Shown in pieces: positions 18,705-27,005 of a DNA stretch of 64,000 bases. The first letter of the stretch is position 1. Each line of letters starts with the position of its first letter. Below the pieces are notes generated by a model, which ran no database searches, was not told where the DNA came from, and saw only the letters and a list, made by a program, of their open reading frames with translations. The position numbers were made by a program, and so were the translations under genes. The stretch is from an uncultured Pseudodesulfovibrio sp. (GTDB taxonomy: Bacteria; Desulfobacterota; Desulfovibrionia; Desulfovibrionales; Desulfovibrionaceae), in assembly GCF_963664965.1 (NCBI RefSeq), contig NZ_OY761823.1:2684001-2748000 (forward strand), in the 5' to 3' direction.

Positions 18705-19427
18705 CTACATTCGCGGAATTCCGCAGAATAGCTGTGCTTCAACAAAATGCGCTATCTTTTCGCAGGCTTCATCTTCATCTGATTTATATTCCAGCACAAC
18801 ATATCGTGAACCGTCTTTCATAAATGCATTTCTTACACTGCAACCGACAGAATACCCTTCGCTCATATCGAATGGATAAAACGTCAGACGGACATCATGA
18901 TCGCCCTCTTCAGAAAACGGGAAAAGATCACCATTCAAGAAACGCACACGGGAACAACTGTTGGACATATCTTCAACAACCGCCTGAATAGACTTGTCCC
19001 CTTCCACAACAGTCGCAGGAAAACAACACGGGCAGCGAATCTCGAACCGCTCCTCAGCGGCATACATGACCGTTGGCTTCTCAAGTTCAAGAATTTCCCC
19101 GGCCGCCTCGACATCATTCAAAACCCTTGTATCAAATCCATGCAGTTCACCTTCGTAAGCAAAACGCACCCGGGCATATCTGTCCGTTTTGAACCTCTCG
19201 ACCACGAGAGGAGGAATCGGGGCATAAACATACAACCGGCCATCAGCGCCGACATCGGTGACAACACTCAAAAAGCGATCTCCAAACGTCGAGAACTCCA
19301 TCAGAATTTTATCGCCCGGTTCAAATAGTATATTAACGGATTCCTGCATATCCCCAAAATAGGACATGGATTTTTGCAGATCAATTATATATGAATAAAA
19401 CACATTCTCATTGGAAAAAACATGCAT
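18705..19427 (-). CDS. PilZ-domain c-di-GMP-binding protein (YcgR-like)
   Basis: About 240 residues: an N-terminal YcgR-type flagellar-brake domain (roughly 28-115) and a C-terminal PilZ domain (about 125-230). The RxxxR switch motif is present as RFEIR (127-131), whereas the second motif D-x-S-x-x-G reads DMSNSC, with Cys replacing Gly. C-di-GMP binding is therefore plausible but may be weakened. YcgR-like proteins slow flagella when c-di-GMP is high, fitting the flagellar genes nearby. The first ATG (19427) overlaps the divergent gene's start; M21 or M27 are alternatives. Confidence 0.75.
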   Translation of the reverse strand: MHVFSNENVFYSYIIDLQKSMSYFGDMQESVNILFEPGDKILMEFSTFGDRFLSVVTDVGADGRLYVYAPIPPLVVERFKTDRYARVRFAYEGELHGFDTRVLNDVEAAGEILELEKPTVMYAAEERFEIRCPCCFPATVVEGDKSIQAVVEDMSNSCSRVRFLNGDLFPFSEEGDHDVRLTFYPFDMSEGYSVGCSVRNAFMKDGSRYVVLEYKSDEDEACEKIAHFVEAQLFCGIPRM

Positions 19428-19715
19428 ACACTATTCAAATCATCCGGCCTTATCTCCTGGATCGCCTGCCTTCTGACTCTCGCCTACCAAGGTATCAGTT
19501 GGGTACTGACAGCATCATGGCCCACCATAACCATGATGGACACATTAAGCCGCATCGGCATTGATCTTACCTCTCTTATCCAGTCACTCCCATTGGAGTA
19601 CGCAGTCAAGGCCGCCTACGTTCTGTCCACAACCGAACTGGCCATAGCCCTTTGGTGGCTGGGCGCAACATTCTTTGCTCTGGCTCTCGTCAACAAAGTT
19701 GTTTTCAAGAACTAA
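19422..19715 (+). CDS. Small two-span membrane protein of unknown function
   Basis: 97 residues with hydrophobic segments at about 9-32 and 66-92, and no recognised family. It starts at 19422 in a palindromic CATGCAT, overlapping the start of the PilZ gene on the other strand by 6 bases; GGAAAA is the only plausible ribosome site. Its expression and reality are supported mainly by the long hydrophobic open frame. Confidence 0.5.
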   Translation: MHTLFKSSGLISWIACLLTLAYQGISWVLTASWPTITMMDTLSRIGIDLTSLIQSLPLEYAVKAAYVLSTTELAIALWWLGATFFALALVNKVVFKN

Positions 19716-19788
19716 GTCTCACTCAAGAATTCCCTTTTCCCCCATAATACACCATCCTATGGTGTGTCGTCAGTCTTCAACAACAGTT

Positions 19789-19804
19789 ATGACAAATCTG
19801 TCAT
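19789..19804. promoter_or_regulatory. Palindromic operator-like site upstream of the Rnf operon
   Basis: ATGACAAATCTGTCAT: 6-base perfect arms with a 4-base centre, about 118 bases before the cytochrome gene. A second inverted repeat, ACACCAT-CCT-ATGGTGT, is at 19749-19765, and TATAAT occurs at about 19853. This could be a repressor or activator site, but no factor is identified. Confidence 0.4.
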
Positions 19805-19921
19805 TCCTGCCATACTGCCGCCCACTCGCATTGAGCAACCAATCAATGCCATATAATCATGGACTAATCCGAGTTTTTTCAGCTATAAGACTCGAATAAG
19901 TATAACTCCGAGGTAAGTTCA

Positions 19922-20665
19922 TTGCAAAAACGTTATCTCCCGATCTTCATTCTGACGATCACACTCTTCATTGCGGCCGCCATTGGATATCTTTTCTCGC
20001 CGACGACCGACACACCACCCGTGCGAATTCTACTCGAGAACAAGGGAGGCAAAGTCATTTTTGCCCATCAGTCTCATGCAACCATTGAAGGAAACAATTG
20101 CAGGGGCTGCCACCATACTTCCGGCGATGACCAGAATCCTCCACAATGCAGCACCTGCCACGTTGCAAAATTTGACGCCGCTTTCACGGCAAACCATCAA
20201 AAAACAATAAATAAACAATTTTGTATATCCTGCCACCATCCTGCTAGCTCTGCCGACAAGTTTTCTCATGAAGAACACATAGAGGATTACACAGATCAGG
20301 ATTGCCAATCCTGCCACCATGATGCCGAAATAGAACCGGAACCTCAGGCCTGTTCAGACTGTCATGAAGCACAGGCAACCGGCCCCGCGCCGTCACTGCG
20401 TGACGCAACTCACGCACGATGTGCGGATTGTCACGACGACATGTATCAGGAAGGCCTCAAAGGATGCCGCAACTGTCATTCACGCCAACAGCCACAAGGG
20501 CAAGCCCTTGCCCCTGCTGCGTGCTCAACATGCCACACGCAACCTGCCAATGAACTCATTCCGACTAAAACAAATGCTTTTCACGGACAATGCATGGGCT
20601 GCCACGAGCAGCAGGGAGCCGGACCATTCGGCGATGACGCATGCTACAAATGCCACATGAAATAA
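19922..20665 (+). CDS. Decahaem cytochrome c of the Rnf operon
   Basis: 247 residues: an N-terminal signal anchor (residues 5-25) and ten CxxCH haem c motifs (CRGCH, CSTCH, CISCH, CQSCH, CSDCH, CADCH, CRNCH, CSTCH, CMGCH, CYKCH). Extra histidines suit bis-His ligation. It would sit on the periplasmic side and pass electrons between Rnf and the periplasmic cytochrome c pool; a cytochrome at the head of the rnf operon is known in Desulfovibrio. The start is TTG at 19922 with GAGG about 8 bases upstream. rnfC follows 14 bases after the stop. Confidence 0.92.
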   Translation: MQKRYLPIFILTITLFIAAAIGYLFSPTTDTPPVRILLENKGGKVIFAHQSHATIEGNNCRGCHHTSGDDQNPPQCSTCHVAKFDAAFTANHQKTINKQFCISCHHPASSADKFSHEEHIEDYTDQDCQSCHHDAEIEPEPQACSDCHEAQATGPAPSLRDATHARCADCHDDMYQEGLKGCRNCHSRQQPQGQALAPAACSTCHTQPANELIPTKTNAFHGQCMGCHEQQGAGPFGDDACYKCHMK

Positions 20666-20679
20666 AAGGCCAGTATACC

Positions 20680-21857
20680 ATGACTCAATTCAGCTTCAGC
20701 CTCCTGACCGGCGACACGGGCCCACTTGTAAAGGGGACACTCCGGACCGGCTTTGCATTCCGTCAGACAATCATGTCCCGATCATGACAGAAGGCGATCA
20801 GGTCCTGGCCGGAACAAAAATTGCCACCGCAAAACGGCATGGCGACGGAGATCTCCACTCCCCGCTTGCAGGAATAATAAGAGCAGTTCACGACTACGTC
20901 ATTGATATCGAGATAACAGGCAACGAACGAACGTCGCCCAACAGTTTTGCTGCTGACGGCAGCACATCCCTGAAAGACTGGCTGCATGACCTCGGTGTCA
21001 AAACATCCGAGATGAAACAAGCCGCAACGCTTGTTATCAATGCAGTCCCGCCTGAACCGGGCATATCGATTCATGAACCGCTGCTCCGCGATTACCGCAA
21101 GACGATCGAACTCGGACTGCAAACAGTGCAACGCATTGTCTCACCGTCCAAGATATATCTGGCCACGGCCAAGGGTAACCGCACCAACGCATTTTCCAAC
21201 TGCACGGTAACGTATGTCACGCCTGTACATCCCAACGGCGTTGAACCTCTGATCATAAAAAAGGTAACGGGACAGGAAGTCCTGCTTGGAGCCAAACCGG
21301 ATAACGTCGTCCTCATTTCAGTCCGTGAACTGTATTTCATAGGCAAAGTCATGGAAACAGGACGCCCCGTGACAGAAACAGTCATGACCATCGGCAAGCA
21401 GAATCATCTTGTTCATGTTGGCACCCCCGTTGGCTTTCTGGCCTCTGAAAGCGGCATCACGCCTCAACCGGGTGACCGGATTATAATGGGTGGGCTGATG
21501 CGCGGCATGGCGGCTCGTGACCTTGAACAGGGAGTAACCAAGGAAACCACGGGACTCAATATTCTGAGAACAGATGAAGCCTTCATGGCATCGGACAACC
21601 CCTGTCTCGGATGCGGAGAATGTGAACGCCGCTGCCCCGCACGCATCATGCCGGGAATGCTGAGCAGATGCGCCGAATTCAAGTATTTCGAACGAGCAGA
21701 AGCATTCCACATTCATTCCTGCATTGAATGCGGCATCTGCGGATATTGGTGCAAGGCGCAACGTCCCTTGCTGCAATATATTCGCCTCGCCAAGTATGAA
21801 CTGGCTCTCCTCCGAAGTAATAACGCCGACAATGATCGAAACGGAGAAACACAATAA
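20680..21857 (+). CDS. rnfC: RnfC, frame-changed near the N-terminus
   Basis: Rnf subunit on the cytoplasmic side that normally binds NADH and FMN. The frame starting at ATG 20680 (MTQFSFSLLTGDTGPLVK) continues into the main frame only after a -1 shift near 20730, where the bases A AAG GGG (20730-20736) form an X-XXY-YYZ slippery heptamer. After the shift the sequence reads GDTPDRLCIPSDNHVPIM then TEGDQVLAG from 20784. The main part has a barrel-sandwich region and two 4Fe-4S motifs (CLGCGECERRC and CIECGICGYWC). The usual GIVGLGGAGFPTHVKL nucleotide/FMN loop is not found; the sequence runs from LHDLGVKTSEMKQ directly to LVINAVPPEPGI. A translation restart at ATG 20784 (overlapping TGA, ATGA) is an alternative to the shift. 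Confidence 0.8.
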
Positions 21858-22837
21858 TGAAGCCGATTGAGCCGATACTGACTGTTTCCGTACCACCGCA
21901 CGTCCACTGTGGTCGAACCATCAAGGGGTACATGGCAGAGACCCTGCTCGCCCTTCTTCCAGCAGCAACCATGGCTGTACTGATTTTCGGCATTGAGGCA
22001 TTGCGGGTCATGGCACTGTCCTGTGCAGTCGCTGTATTATCGGAAGCACTCTGCAACAAGGTGTTCAAACGCGATCAGTCCGTCGACGACCTCAGCGCAC
22101 TGCATACGGGCCTGCTGTTCGCATTCCTGCTCCCGGCATCTTCGCCGTGGTGGCTCGTGACCATTGGATCGGCGGCAAGTATTGTTCTCGGGAAAATGAT
22201 TTTCGGCGGACTCGGCGGCAACCCGCTTTCAGCTCCACTCGTCGGCTGGGCCATCTGCCGCATTTCATGGGGCAACGCCATGGACACCAATGCCACCATG
22301 CTCATGTCCGATCTGGCAGCCCCGCTGCAACAGCTCAAATACTTCGGCATACAATCCATAGAAACGATCCGGACATCCTCACTGCTTTTCGGCGAACAAC
22401 TGGGAGGTCTCGGCGAAGTACAGGTGATCGCCCTCCTCGCAGGTGGAGCGTTCCTTATCCTCCGCCGTCACATCAGTTGGGAAATTCCGGTCTCATTCAT
22501 GGCAGGCCTCACGGCAACGGCATGGATTTACCAACTCATTGACCCGACGATGTACGCCTCTCCCCTTTTCCACCTCCTCGCAGGCGGTGGCATATTCGGA
22601 GCATTCTTTCTGGCGACAGACAGCGCTTCATCCCCAATCGGTCGGATTCCGTCCATTCTCTACGGTATCATGGCAGGCACAATGGTCATCATCATCCGCG
22701 TGTATGGCATATACCCGGACGGCGTCCCCTTTGCCATCCTCCTCGCAAGTCTGTTCACACCGCTACTTGACCGAATACGCCCAAAACCGTTCGGCGGTCC
22801 TTACACGTTTTCCCATGAACAGGGAGGCGATGCGTAA
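21857..22837 (+). CDS. rnfD: RnfD, membrane subunit of Rnf complex
   Basis: 326 residues with at least eight membrane spans, the membrane core of the ion-pumping Rnf complex. It overlaps the rnfC stop by one base (TAATG), so coupling is likely. The region where RnfD carries FMN on a threonine in a (S/T)GATPL motif reads SDLAAPLQQLK (residues 151-161): Ala155 stands in place of Thr. Other family stretches (FGGLGGNPLSAPLVGWA, and FLATDSASSP) are clear. The absence of the threonine is an alignment-by-eye judgement. Confidence 0.9.
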   Translation: MKPIEPILTVSVPPHVHCGRTIKGYMAETLLALLPAATMAVLIFGIEALRVMALSCAVAVLSEALCNKVFKRDQSVDDLSALHTGLLFAFLLPASSPWWLVTIGSAASIVLGKMIFGGLGGNPLSAPLVGWAICRISWGNAMDTNATMLMSDLAAPLQQLKYFGIQSIETIRTSSLLFGEQLGGLGEVQVIALLAGGAFLILRRHISWEIPVSFMAGLTATAWIYQLIDPTMYASPLFHLLAGGGIFGAFFLATDSASSPIGRIPSILYGIMAGTMVIIIRVYGIYPDGVPFAILLASLFTPLLDRIRPKPFGGPYTFSHEQGGDA

Positions 22838-23415
22838 TGAAAGAAATGCTTCGCATGATTCTCGTCCTTTCCCTGATCTGCGGACTGTCAGGTTTGACAC
22901 TGGCAACCGTGCGACAAGCCACAAGTGAACGCATCGAAGAACAGGTATTGACCTATGTTCAGGGACCGGCCCTCCAGCAAATTTTCACAGATTATGACAA
23001 CAACCCGGTCAAGGATCGAAAAACCTTCGAACTGCCGGACGGCCCGATTACCGTATTCCCCGCCATTAAAAATGGTAAGCTGACCGGCATCGCCTTTGAA
23101 CGCTTCGGGAAAGGATATGGCGGCCCCATCGGCATCATGGTGGGATTTTCTACAGACGGAACCAAACTTGAAGGCATCGGCATCACGACCATGAAGGAAA
23201 CCCCCGGTCTGGGCGCACGCATTGTGGAGCCGGATTTCCGCACCCAGTTCAAGGGACATGCGACACAAAACATCAACCTGAAGAAACAGGGCGGCGATAT
23301 AACAGCCATTTCCGGCGCGACTATTTCTTCCACCGGAACGGTTTCCGCAGTCAACGATGCGATAAAGATATTCAACAAAATCAAAGACAAGCTCCCTTCT
23401 ACTTGGGATTCCTAG
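22837..23415 (+). CDS. rnfG: RnfG, flavin-binding subunit
   Basis: 192 residues: an N-terminal membrane anchor (about 5-25) and a periplasmic FMN-binding domain. The covalent-FMN motif SGAT is at 159-162 (T162 expected to bear FMN), so this flavin site is kept, unlike RnfD. It shares a base with the rnfD stop (TAATG). rnfE begins 8 bases after its end. Confidence 0.94.
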   Translation: MKEMLRMILVLSLICGLSGLTLATVRQATSERIEEQVLTYVQGPALQQIFTDYDNNPVKDRKTFELPDGPITVFPAIKNGKLTGIAFERFGKGYGGPIGIMVGFSTDGTKLEGIGITTMKETPGLGARIVEPDFRTQFKGHATQNINLKKQGGDITAISGATISSTGTVSAVNDAIKIFNKIKDKLPSTWDS

Positions 23416-23423
23416 GAAAAGTC

Positions 23424-24101
23424 ATGAGTAAGTTGTGGAAAGAATTCTCCAAGGGATTATGGAAAGACCTGCCGCCGTTCAAGCTGGTACTCGGCCTGTG
23501 CCCGGTACTTGCGGTCACCAAGACGGCCTACAACGGTTTCGGCATGGGATTGGCGGTCATCTTCGTATTGGCACTGTCCAACATGCTGGTCTCGATGCTG
23601 CGAAAACTCATCCCCGCCAAAGTCCGAATCGCCTGTTTCATCGTTGTCGCAGCCTCGCTTGTCGTATGCGTCGAACTGCTCATGCAGGCATACGCATACC
23701 CGCTGTATCAGCAGCTCGGCATCTTTGTTCCGCTCATCGTGGTCAACTGCATCATCCTTGGACGCGCAGAAGCATTCGCCTCCAAAAATCCGGTTTATCT
23801 GGCTGTTGCCGACGGCCTCGGCATGGGGATCGGCTTCACCGTCTCTCTCTCCTTCCTCGGCAGTATCCGGGAATTGCTCGGCTATGGCACATGGTTCGGC
23901 ATACATGTCATGGGCGACTGGTTCCAGCCGTTCACCTTCATGGTCGAAGCCCCCGGTGCATTCGTCTGTCTCGGCCTTGTTCTGGCAGGCATGAATTCCT
24001 TCACCAACTGGCAGCGAAAATCAAAAGGGCTGGACGCCATTGAAGGCCCGGTCCACGATTGCAAAACATGCGGCATGTGCGCCAACAAACCCGGAGCGTA
24101 A
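23424..24101 (+). CDS. rnfE: RnfE, membrane subunit of Rnf complex
   Basis: 225 residues starting MSKLWKEFSKGLWKD (ATG 23424, with AGGA 7-8 bases upstream; an in-frame TTG at 23403 is discarded). It has six membrane spans and the family GLCPVLAVTKTAYNGFGMGLAV opening; RnfE/RnfA form the central ion channel and coordinate an Fe-S cluster between them. The C-terminus carries an extra HDCKTCGMCANKPGA tail with three cysteines. Confidence 0.93.
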   Translation: MSKLWKEFSKGLWKDLPPFKLVLGLCPVLAVTKTAYNGFGMGLAVIFVLALSNMLVSMLRKLIPAKVRIACFIVVAASLVVCVELLMQAYAYPLYQQLGIFVPLIVVNCIILGRAEAFASKNPVYLAVADGLGMGIGFTVSLSFLGSIRELLGYGTWFGIHVMGDWFQPFTFMVEAPGAFVCLGLVLAGMNSFTNWQRKSKGLDAIEGPVHDCKTCGMCANKPGA

Positions 24102-24110
24102 GGAGACGTC

Positions 24111-24686
24111 ATGGATTACTTCGTTCTCGTTATTGCCGCCATATTCGTCAACAACATCGTTCTTGCACAATACCTCGGCAACTGCCCGTTTATCGGGACA
24201 TCCAAGGAATCCGGTGTCGCCATCGGCATGGGATTGGCTGTCGTATTTGTCGCGACCATGGCAGCCGCAATCACATGGTGCGTCCAGAAATACCTGCTCG
24301 CCCCCAACGACCTCGCCTATCTTCAAACCATTGCCTTCATTCTGGTTATCGCCTCTCTGGTTCAATTCGTTGAGATGTTCCTGAAAAAGGCCATTCCGCC
24401 ACTGTACAACTCACTCGGCATTTTTCTGCCGCTGATCACCACCAACTGTGCAGTCCTCGGCATCGCCATCATCTGTCAGCGCGAAGAATATTCGCTCATT
24501 GAAACCATTGTCTTTTCCATTGCCTCCGGCTTCGGCTTCATGCTCGCCCTTGTGGTTCTGGCAGGAATCCGGGAACGTCTGGACCTCGCCCGCGTGCCAG
24601 TCAGCCTGAAGGGAACACCGTTGGCTCTTATCATGGCAGGGCTCATGTCCCTCGCATTCTTCGCCTTCAAAGGCATGGCATCATAG
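24111..24686 (+). CDS. rnfA: RnfA, membrane subunit of Rnf complex
   Basis: 191 residues, six membrane spans, homologous to RnfE with inverted topology. It starts MDYFVLVIAAIFVNNIVLAQYLGNCPFIG (family signature, with the conserved C in GNCPF). GGAGA lies 5 bases upstream of ATG. It precedes rnfB by 11 bases. Confidence 0.95.
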   Translation: MDYFVLVIAAIFVNNIVLAQYLGNCPFIGTSKESGVAIGMGLAVVFVATMAAAITWCVQKYLLAPNDLAYLQTIAFILVIASLVQFVEMFLKKAIPPLYNSLGIFLPLITTNCAVLGIAIICQREEYSLIETIVFSIASGFGFMLALVVLAGIRERLDLARVPVSLKGTPLALIMAGLMSLAFFAFKGMAS

Positions 24687-24697
24687 GAGACCGAGCC

Positions 24698-26803
24698 ATG
24701 ATCATATCATCAGTCCTCGTCCTGTTCGGCATAGGCCTCACTGCGGCAATCATTCTGGCTGTCGCCTCCAAGGTACTCTACGTATACGAAGACCCGCGCA
24801 TTGCTCAGGTGGAAAGCGTTCTTGCTGGTGCCAACTGCGGCGGCTGCGGATTTCCCGGCTGTGCCGGTGCGGCTCAAGGCGTTGTGGCTGGCAAGGCCGG
24901 AGCCACGGTCTGTGTCATCGGCGGAGACGAGGTCGCGGCAAACGTAGCCGCCATCATGGGGCTGGAATTCTCAGCCATGGAAAAACAGATCGCATTCGTG
25001 GACTGTACCGGCGGTGTTCGCGCCGAGGAAACCTACACATATTACGGTGTTCAGGACTGCCGCGCCCAGAGCATGCTCTACGACGGCAACAAAATGTGCC
25101 CGGAAGGCTGTCTCGGCTTCGGCACCTGCGTCACGGCATGTCAATTCAACGCAATCGAGATGGGCCCCAACGGCTATCCCGTCGTCGATCCGAATCTATG
25201 CACGGCCTGCGGCGGTTGTGCACAGGTCTGCCCTCGCGGAGTTATCTCGATTGTCGGCATGACCGCCCGTCTCATTCATCTCAATGAAGAAACCGATTGC
25301 CTCGCCCCGTGTCGTCAACGCTGTCCGGGCCAGATCAACATTCCCCGCTACATCGAACAGGTCTCACGCGGCGACTATGCCGGAGCGCTTGAAACCATCC
25401 GCGAACGAATCCCCATGCCGCTTTCCATCGGCCGAGTCTGCCCTCACCCGTGTGAAGACGTCTGTCGCCGCGGGCATGTGGATGAGTCTGTTGGAATCAA
25501 CATGGTGAAACGCTTTGTAGCGGACTGGGAAATGAACTCCGGCCAAAGACAGCCCATCAAGTGTGCGCCGAAAACAGGTCGGAAAGTCGCCGTCGTAGGC
25601 GGTGGTCCAGCAGGTCTGTCCTGTGCCTATTTCCTGCGTCGCCTTGGCCATTCCCCGACCATTTTCGAGTCCATGCCGAAACTCGGTGGTCAACTACGAT
25701 ACGGCATTCCAGAATACAGGCTCCCCAAGGCCGTTCTGGATTGGGAGATCGAAGGGATACTGGGCCTCGGCATCAACGTAGAGTACGAAAAGTTTTTCGG
25801 AACGGACTTTGACCTGCAATCTCTTGAGAAAGACGGCTACGAAGCGGTCTTTCTCGGCATAGGGGCATGGATGAACATGACCCTCCGGATAGACGGCGAA
25901 GATGCCAAGGGTGTGGAAACCGGCACTGAATTTCTCACAAAAGTCGGACTCGGCACGGAATCCGGCATCGGGAAGAAAGTCGTTGTCATCGGCGGGGGCA
26001 ATACCGCCATCGATACCGCACGAACCGGCGTTCGCCTTGGATCTGACGTGACACTGATGTACCGTCGAACCAGAGATGAAATGCCCGCGAACATCGAAGA
26101 AATAGTCGGAGCCGAGGAGGAGAACGTCAAATATCTCTTTCTGGCTGCCCCGACCCGTATCCTCACAGACGATTCAGGACACGTCACGCACGTCGAATAC
26201 ATCAAGATGGAACTCGGGGAACCGGATGAATCCGGCAGACGCAGGCCCGTTCCCATCGAAGGTTCGGAAACACTCATTGAAGCGGACACAGTCTACACGG
26301 CCATTGGTCAGAAGCCGGAGCTTACCTGCCTCTATGACGAATCCGGCAATTGCCACCTTGAGGAAACCCGCTGGCGCACGCTTGGAGCAGATCCGGTAAC
26401 GCTCCAGACCCTCCTGCCGCATGTTTTCACTGGCGGGGACATGCACACCGGACCGGCGATCGTCATCACCGCTCTGGGAGAAGGCAGAAAAGCCGCACGC
26501 TCTATCCATCAATTCCTGACAGATGGAGAACTCCACTATTCCCCACGCCTGCAACGCGAATTGCTCCCCTACACCATGTTTACCGACGTTCCGAACGTCA
26601 GGTACAGGGAAAAGGCCGAGGTCCCACACCTTATCGAATGTGACGAACGCATATGCACTTTCAAGGAAATCGAAGGTTCCATCAGTGAAAAGGAAGTAAA
26701 GGAGGAAACCTGCCGCTGCCTCCGTTGCGGCCTGACCTGCTATAATCGCGACATGGCAGATGAACAGGAGTGCGTAGCAGAAAATTGTGTAAAAAATCCG
26801 TAA
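24698..26803 (+). CDS. rnfB: RnfB fused to a GltD-like FAD/NAD(P) oxidoreductase
   Basis: 701 residues, against the roughly 180-290 usual for RnfB. Residues 1-185 are RnfB: membrane anchor (1-25), the CGGCGFPGC cluster (47-55), and two 4Fe-4S motifs (MCPEGCLGFGTCVTAC and LCTACGGCAQVC). Residues about 196-630 resemble the small subunit of glutamate synthase (GltD): Cys clusters CLAPCRQRC and CPHPCEDVC, FAD motif GGGPAG (301-306) and a nucleotide motif VIGGGNTA, followed by MYRRTRDEMPA, which in GltD and NfnB fits NADPH. A C-terminal Cys-rich tail (CRCLRCGLTC) ends the protein. It is the last rnf gene. The fusion supplies the nucleotide-binding function that RnfC appears to lack. Confidence 0.9.
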   Translation: MIISSVLVLFGIGLTAAIILAVASKVLYVYEDPRIAQVESVLAGANCGGCGFPGCAGAAQGVVAGKAGATVCVIGGDEVAANVAAIMGLEFSAMEKQIAFVDCTGGVRAEETYTYYGVQDCRAQSMLYDGNKMCPEGCLGFGTCVTACQFNAIEMGPNGYPVVDPNLCTACGGCAQVCPRGVISIVGMTARLIHLNEETDCLAPCRQRCPGQINIPRYIEQVSRGDYAGALETIRERIPMPLSIGRVCPHPCEDVCRRGHVDESVGINMVKRFVADWEMNSGQRQPIKCAPKTGRKVAVVGGGPAGLSCAYFLRRLGHSPTIFESMPKLGGQLRYGIPEYRLPKAVLDWEIEGILGLGINVEYEKFFGTDFDLQSLEKDGYEAVFLGIGAWMNMTLRIDGEDAKGVETGTEFLTKVGLGTESGIGKKVVVIGGGNTAIDTARTGVRLGSDVTLMYRRTRDEMPANIEEIVGAEEENVKYLFLAAPTRILTDDSGHVTHVEYIKMELGEPDESGRRRPVPIEGSETLIEADTVYTAIGQKPELTCLYDESGNCHLEETRWRTLGADPVTLQTLLPHVFTGGDMHTGPAIVITALGEGRKAARSIHQFLTDGELHYSPRLQRELLPYTMFTDVPNVRYREKAEVPHLIECDERICTFKEIEGSISEKEVKEETCRCLRCGLTCYNRDMADEQECVAENCVKNP

Positions 26804-26810
26804 AAAAGGC

Positions 26811-26839
26811 TTGCCAACCAAACAGGTTGCGGATATATC
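26811..26839 (+). promoter_or_regulatory. Promoter of tRNA-Val
   Basis: TTGCCA (26811-26816), a 17-base spacer and TATATC (26834-26839), giving a start around 26846 and a leader of about 29 bases before the tRNA. It directly follows the rnfB stop. Confidence 0.5.
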
Positions 26840-26874
26840 AAATCTCCTTCGGGCGTTAGCCCATTGAAACAAGT

Positions 26875-26951
26875 GCGCGATTAACTCAGCTGGTCAGAGT
26901 GCCATCTTCACACGGTGGAAGTCACAGGTTCAAATCCCGTATCGCGCACCA
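26875..26951 (+). tRNA. tRNA-Val (anticodon CAC)
   Basis: 77 bases with encoded CCA. Acceptor stem GCGCGAT/ATCGCGC; D stem ACTC/GAGT (a compensated A-U at 10-25); anticodon stem CCATC/GGTGG with loop TTCACAC, anticodon CAC (Val, GUG codons); T loop TTCAAAT. The T stem ACAGG/CCCGT has an A-C mismatch at 51-63. A strong terminator follows. The similar 48-base sequence at 36373 suggests this gene's 3' half marks an integration site. Confidence 0.85.
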
Positions 26952-26962
26952 CTGAAATTCCC

Positions 26963-27005
26963 AAGAATGCTAGGTATCCATGAAAGGGCCTAGCATTCTT
27001 TTTTT
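26963..27005 (+). terminator. Terminator of tRNA-Val
   Basis: Stem AAGAATGCTAGG/CCTAGCATTCTT (26963-26974 with 26989-27000), 14-base loop, then a run of T to 27005. It marks the end of the tRNA transcript. Confidence 0.85.
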
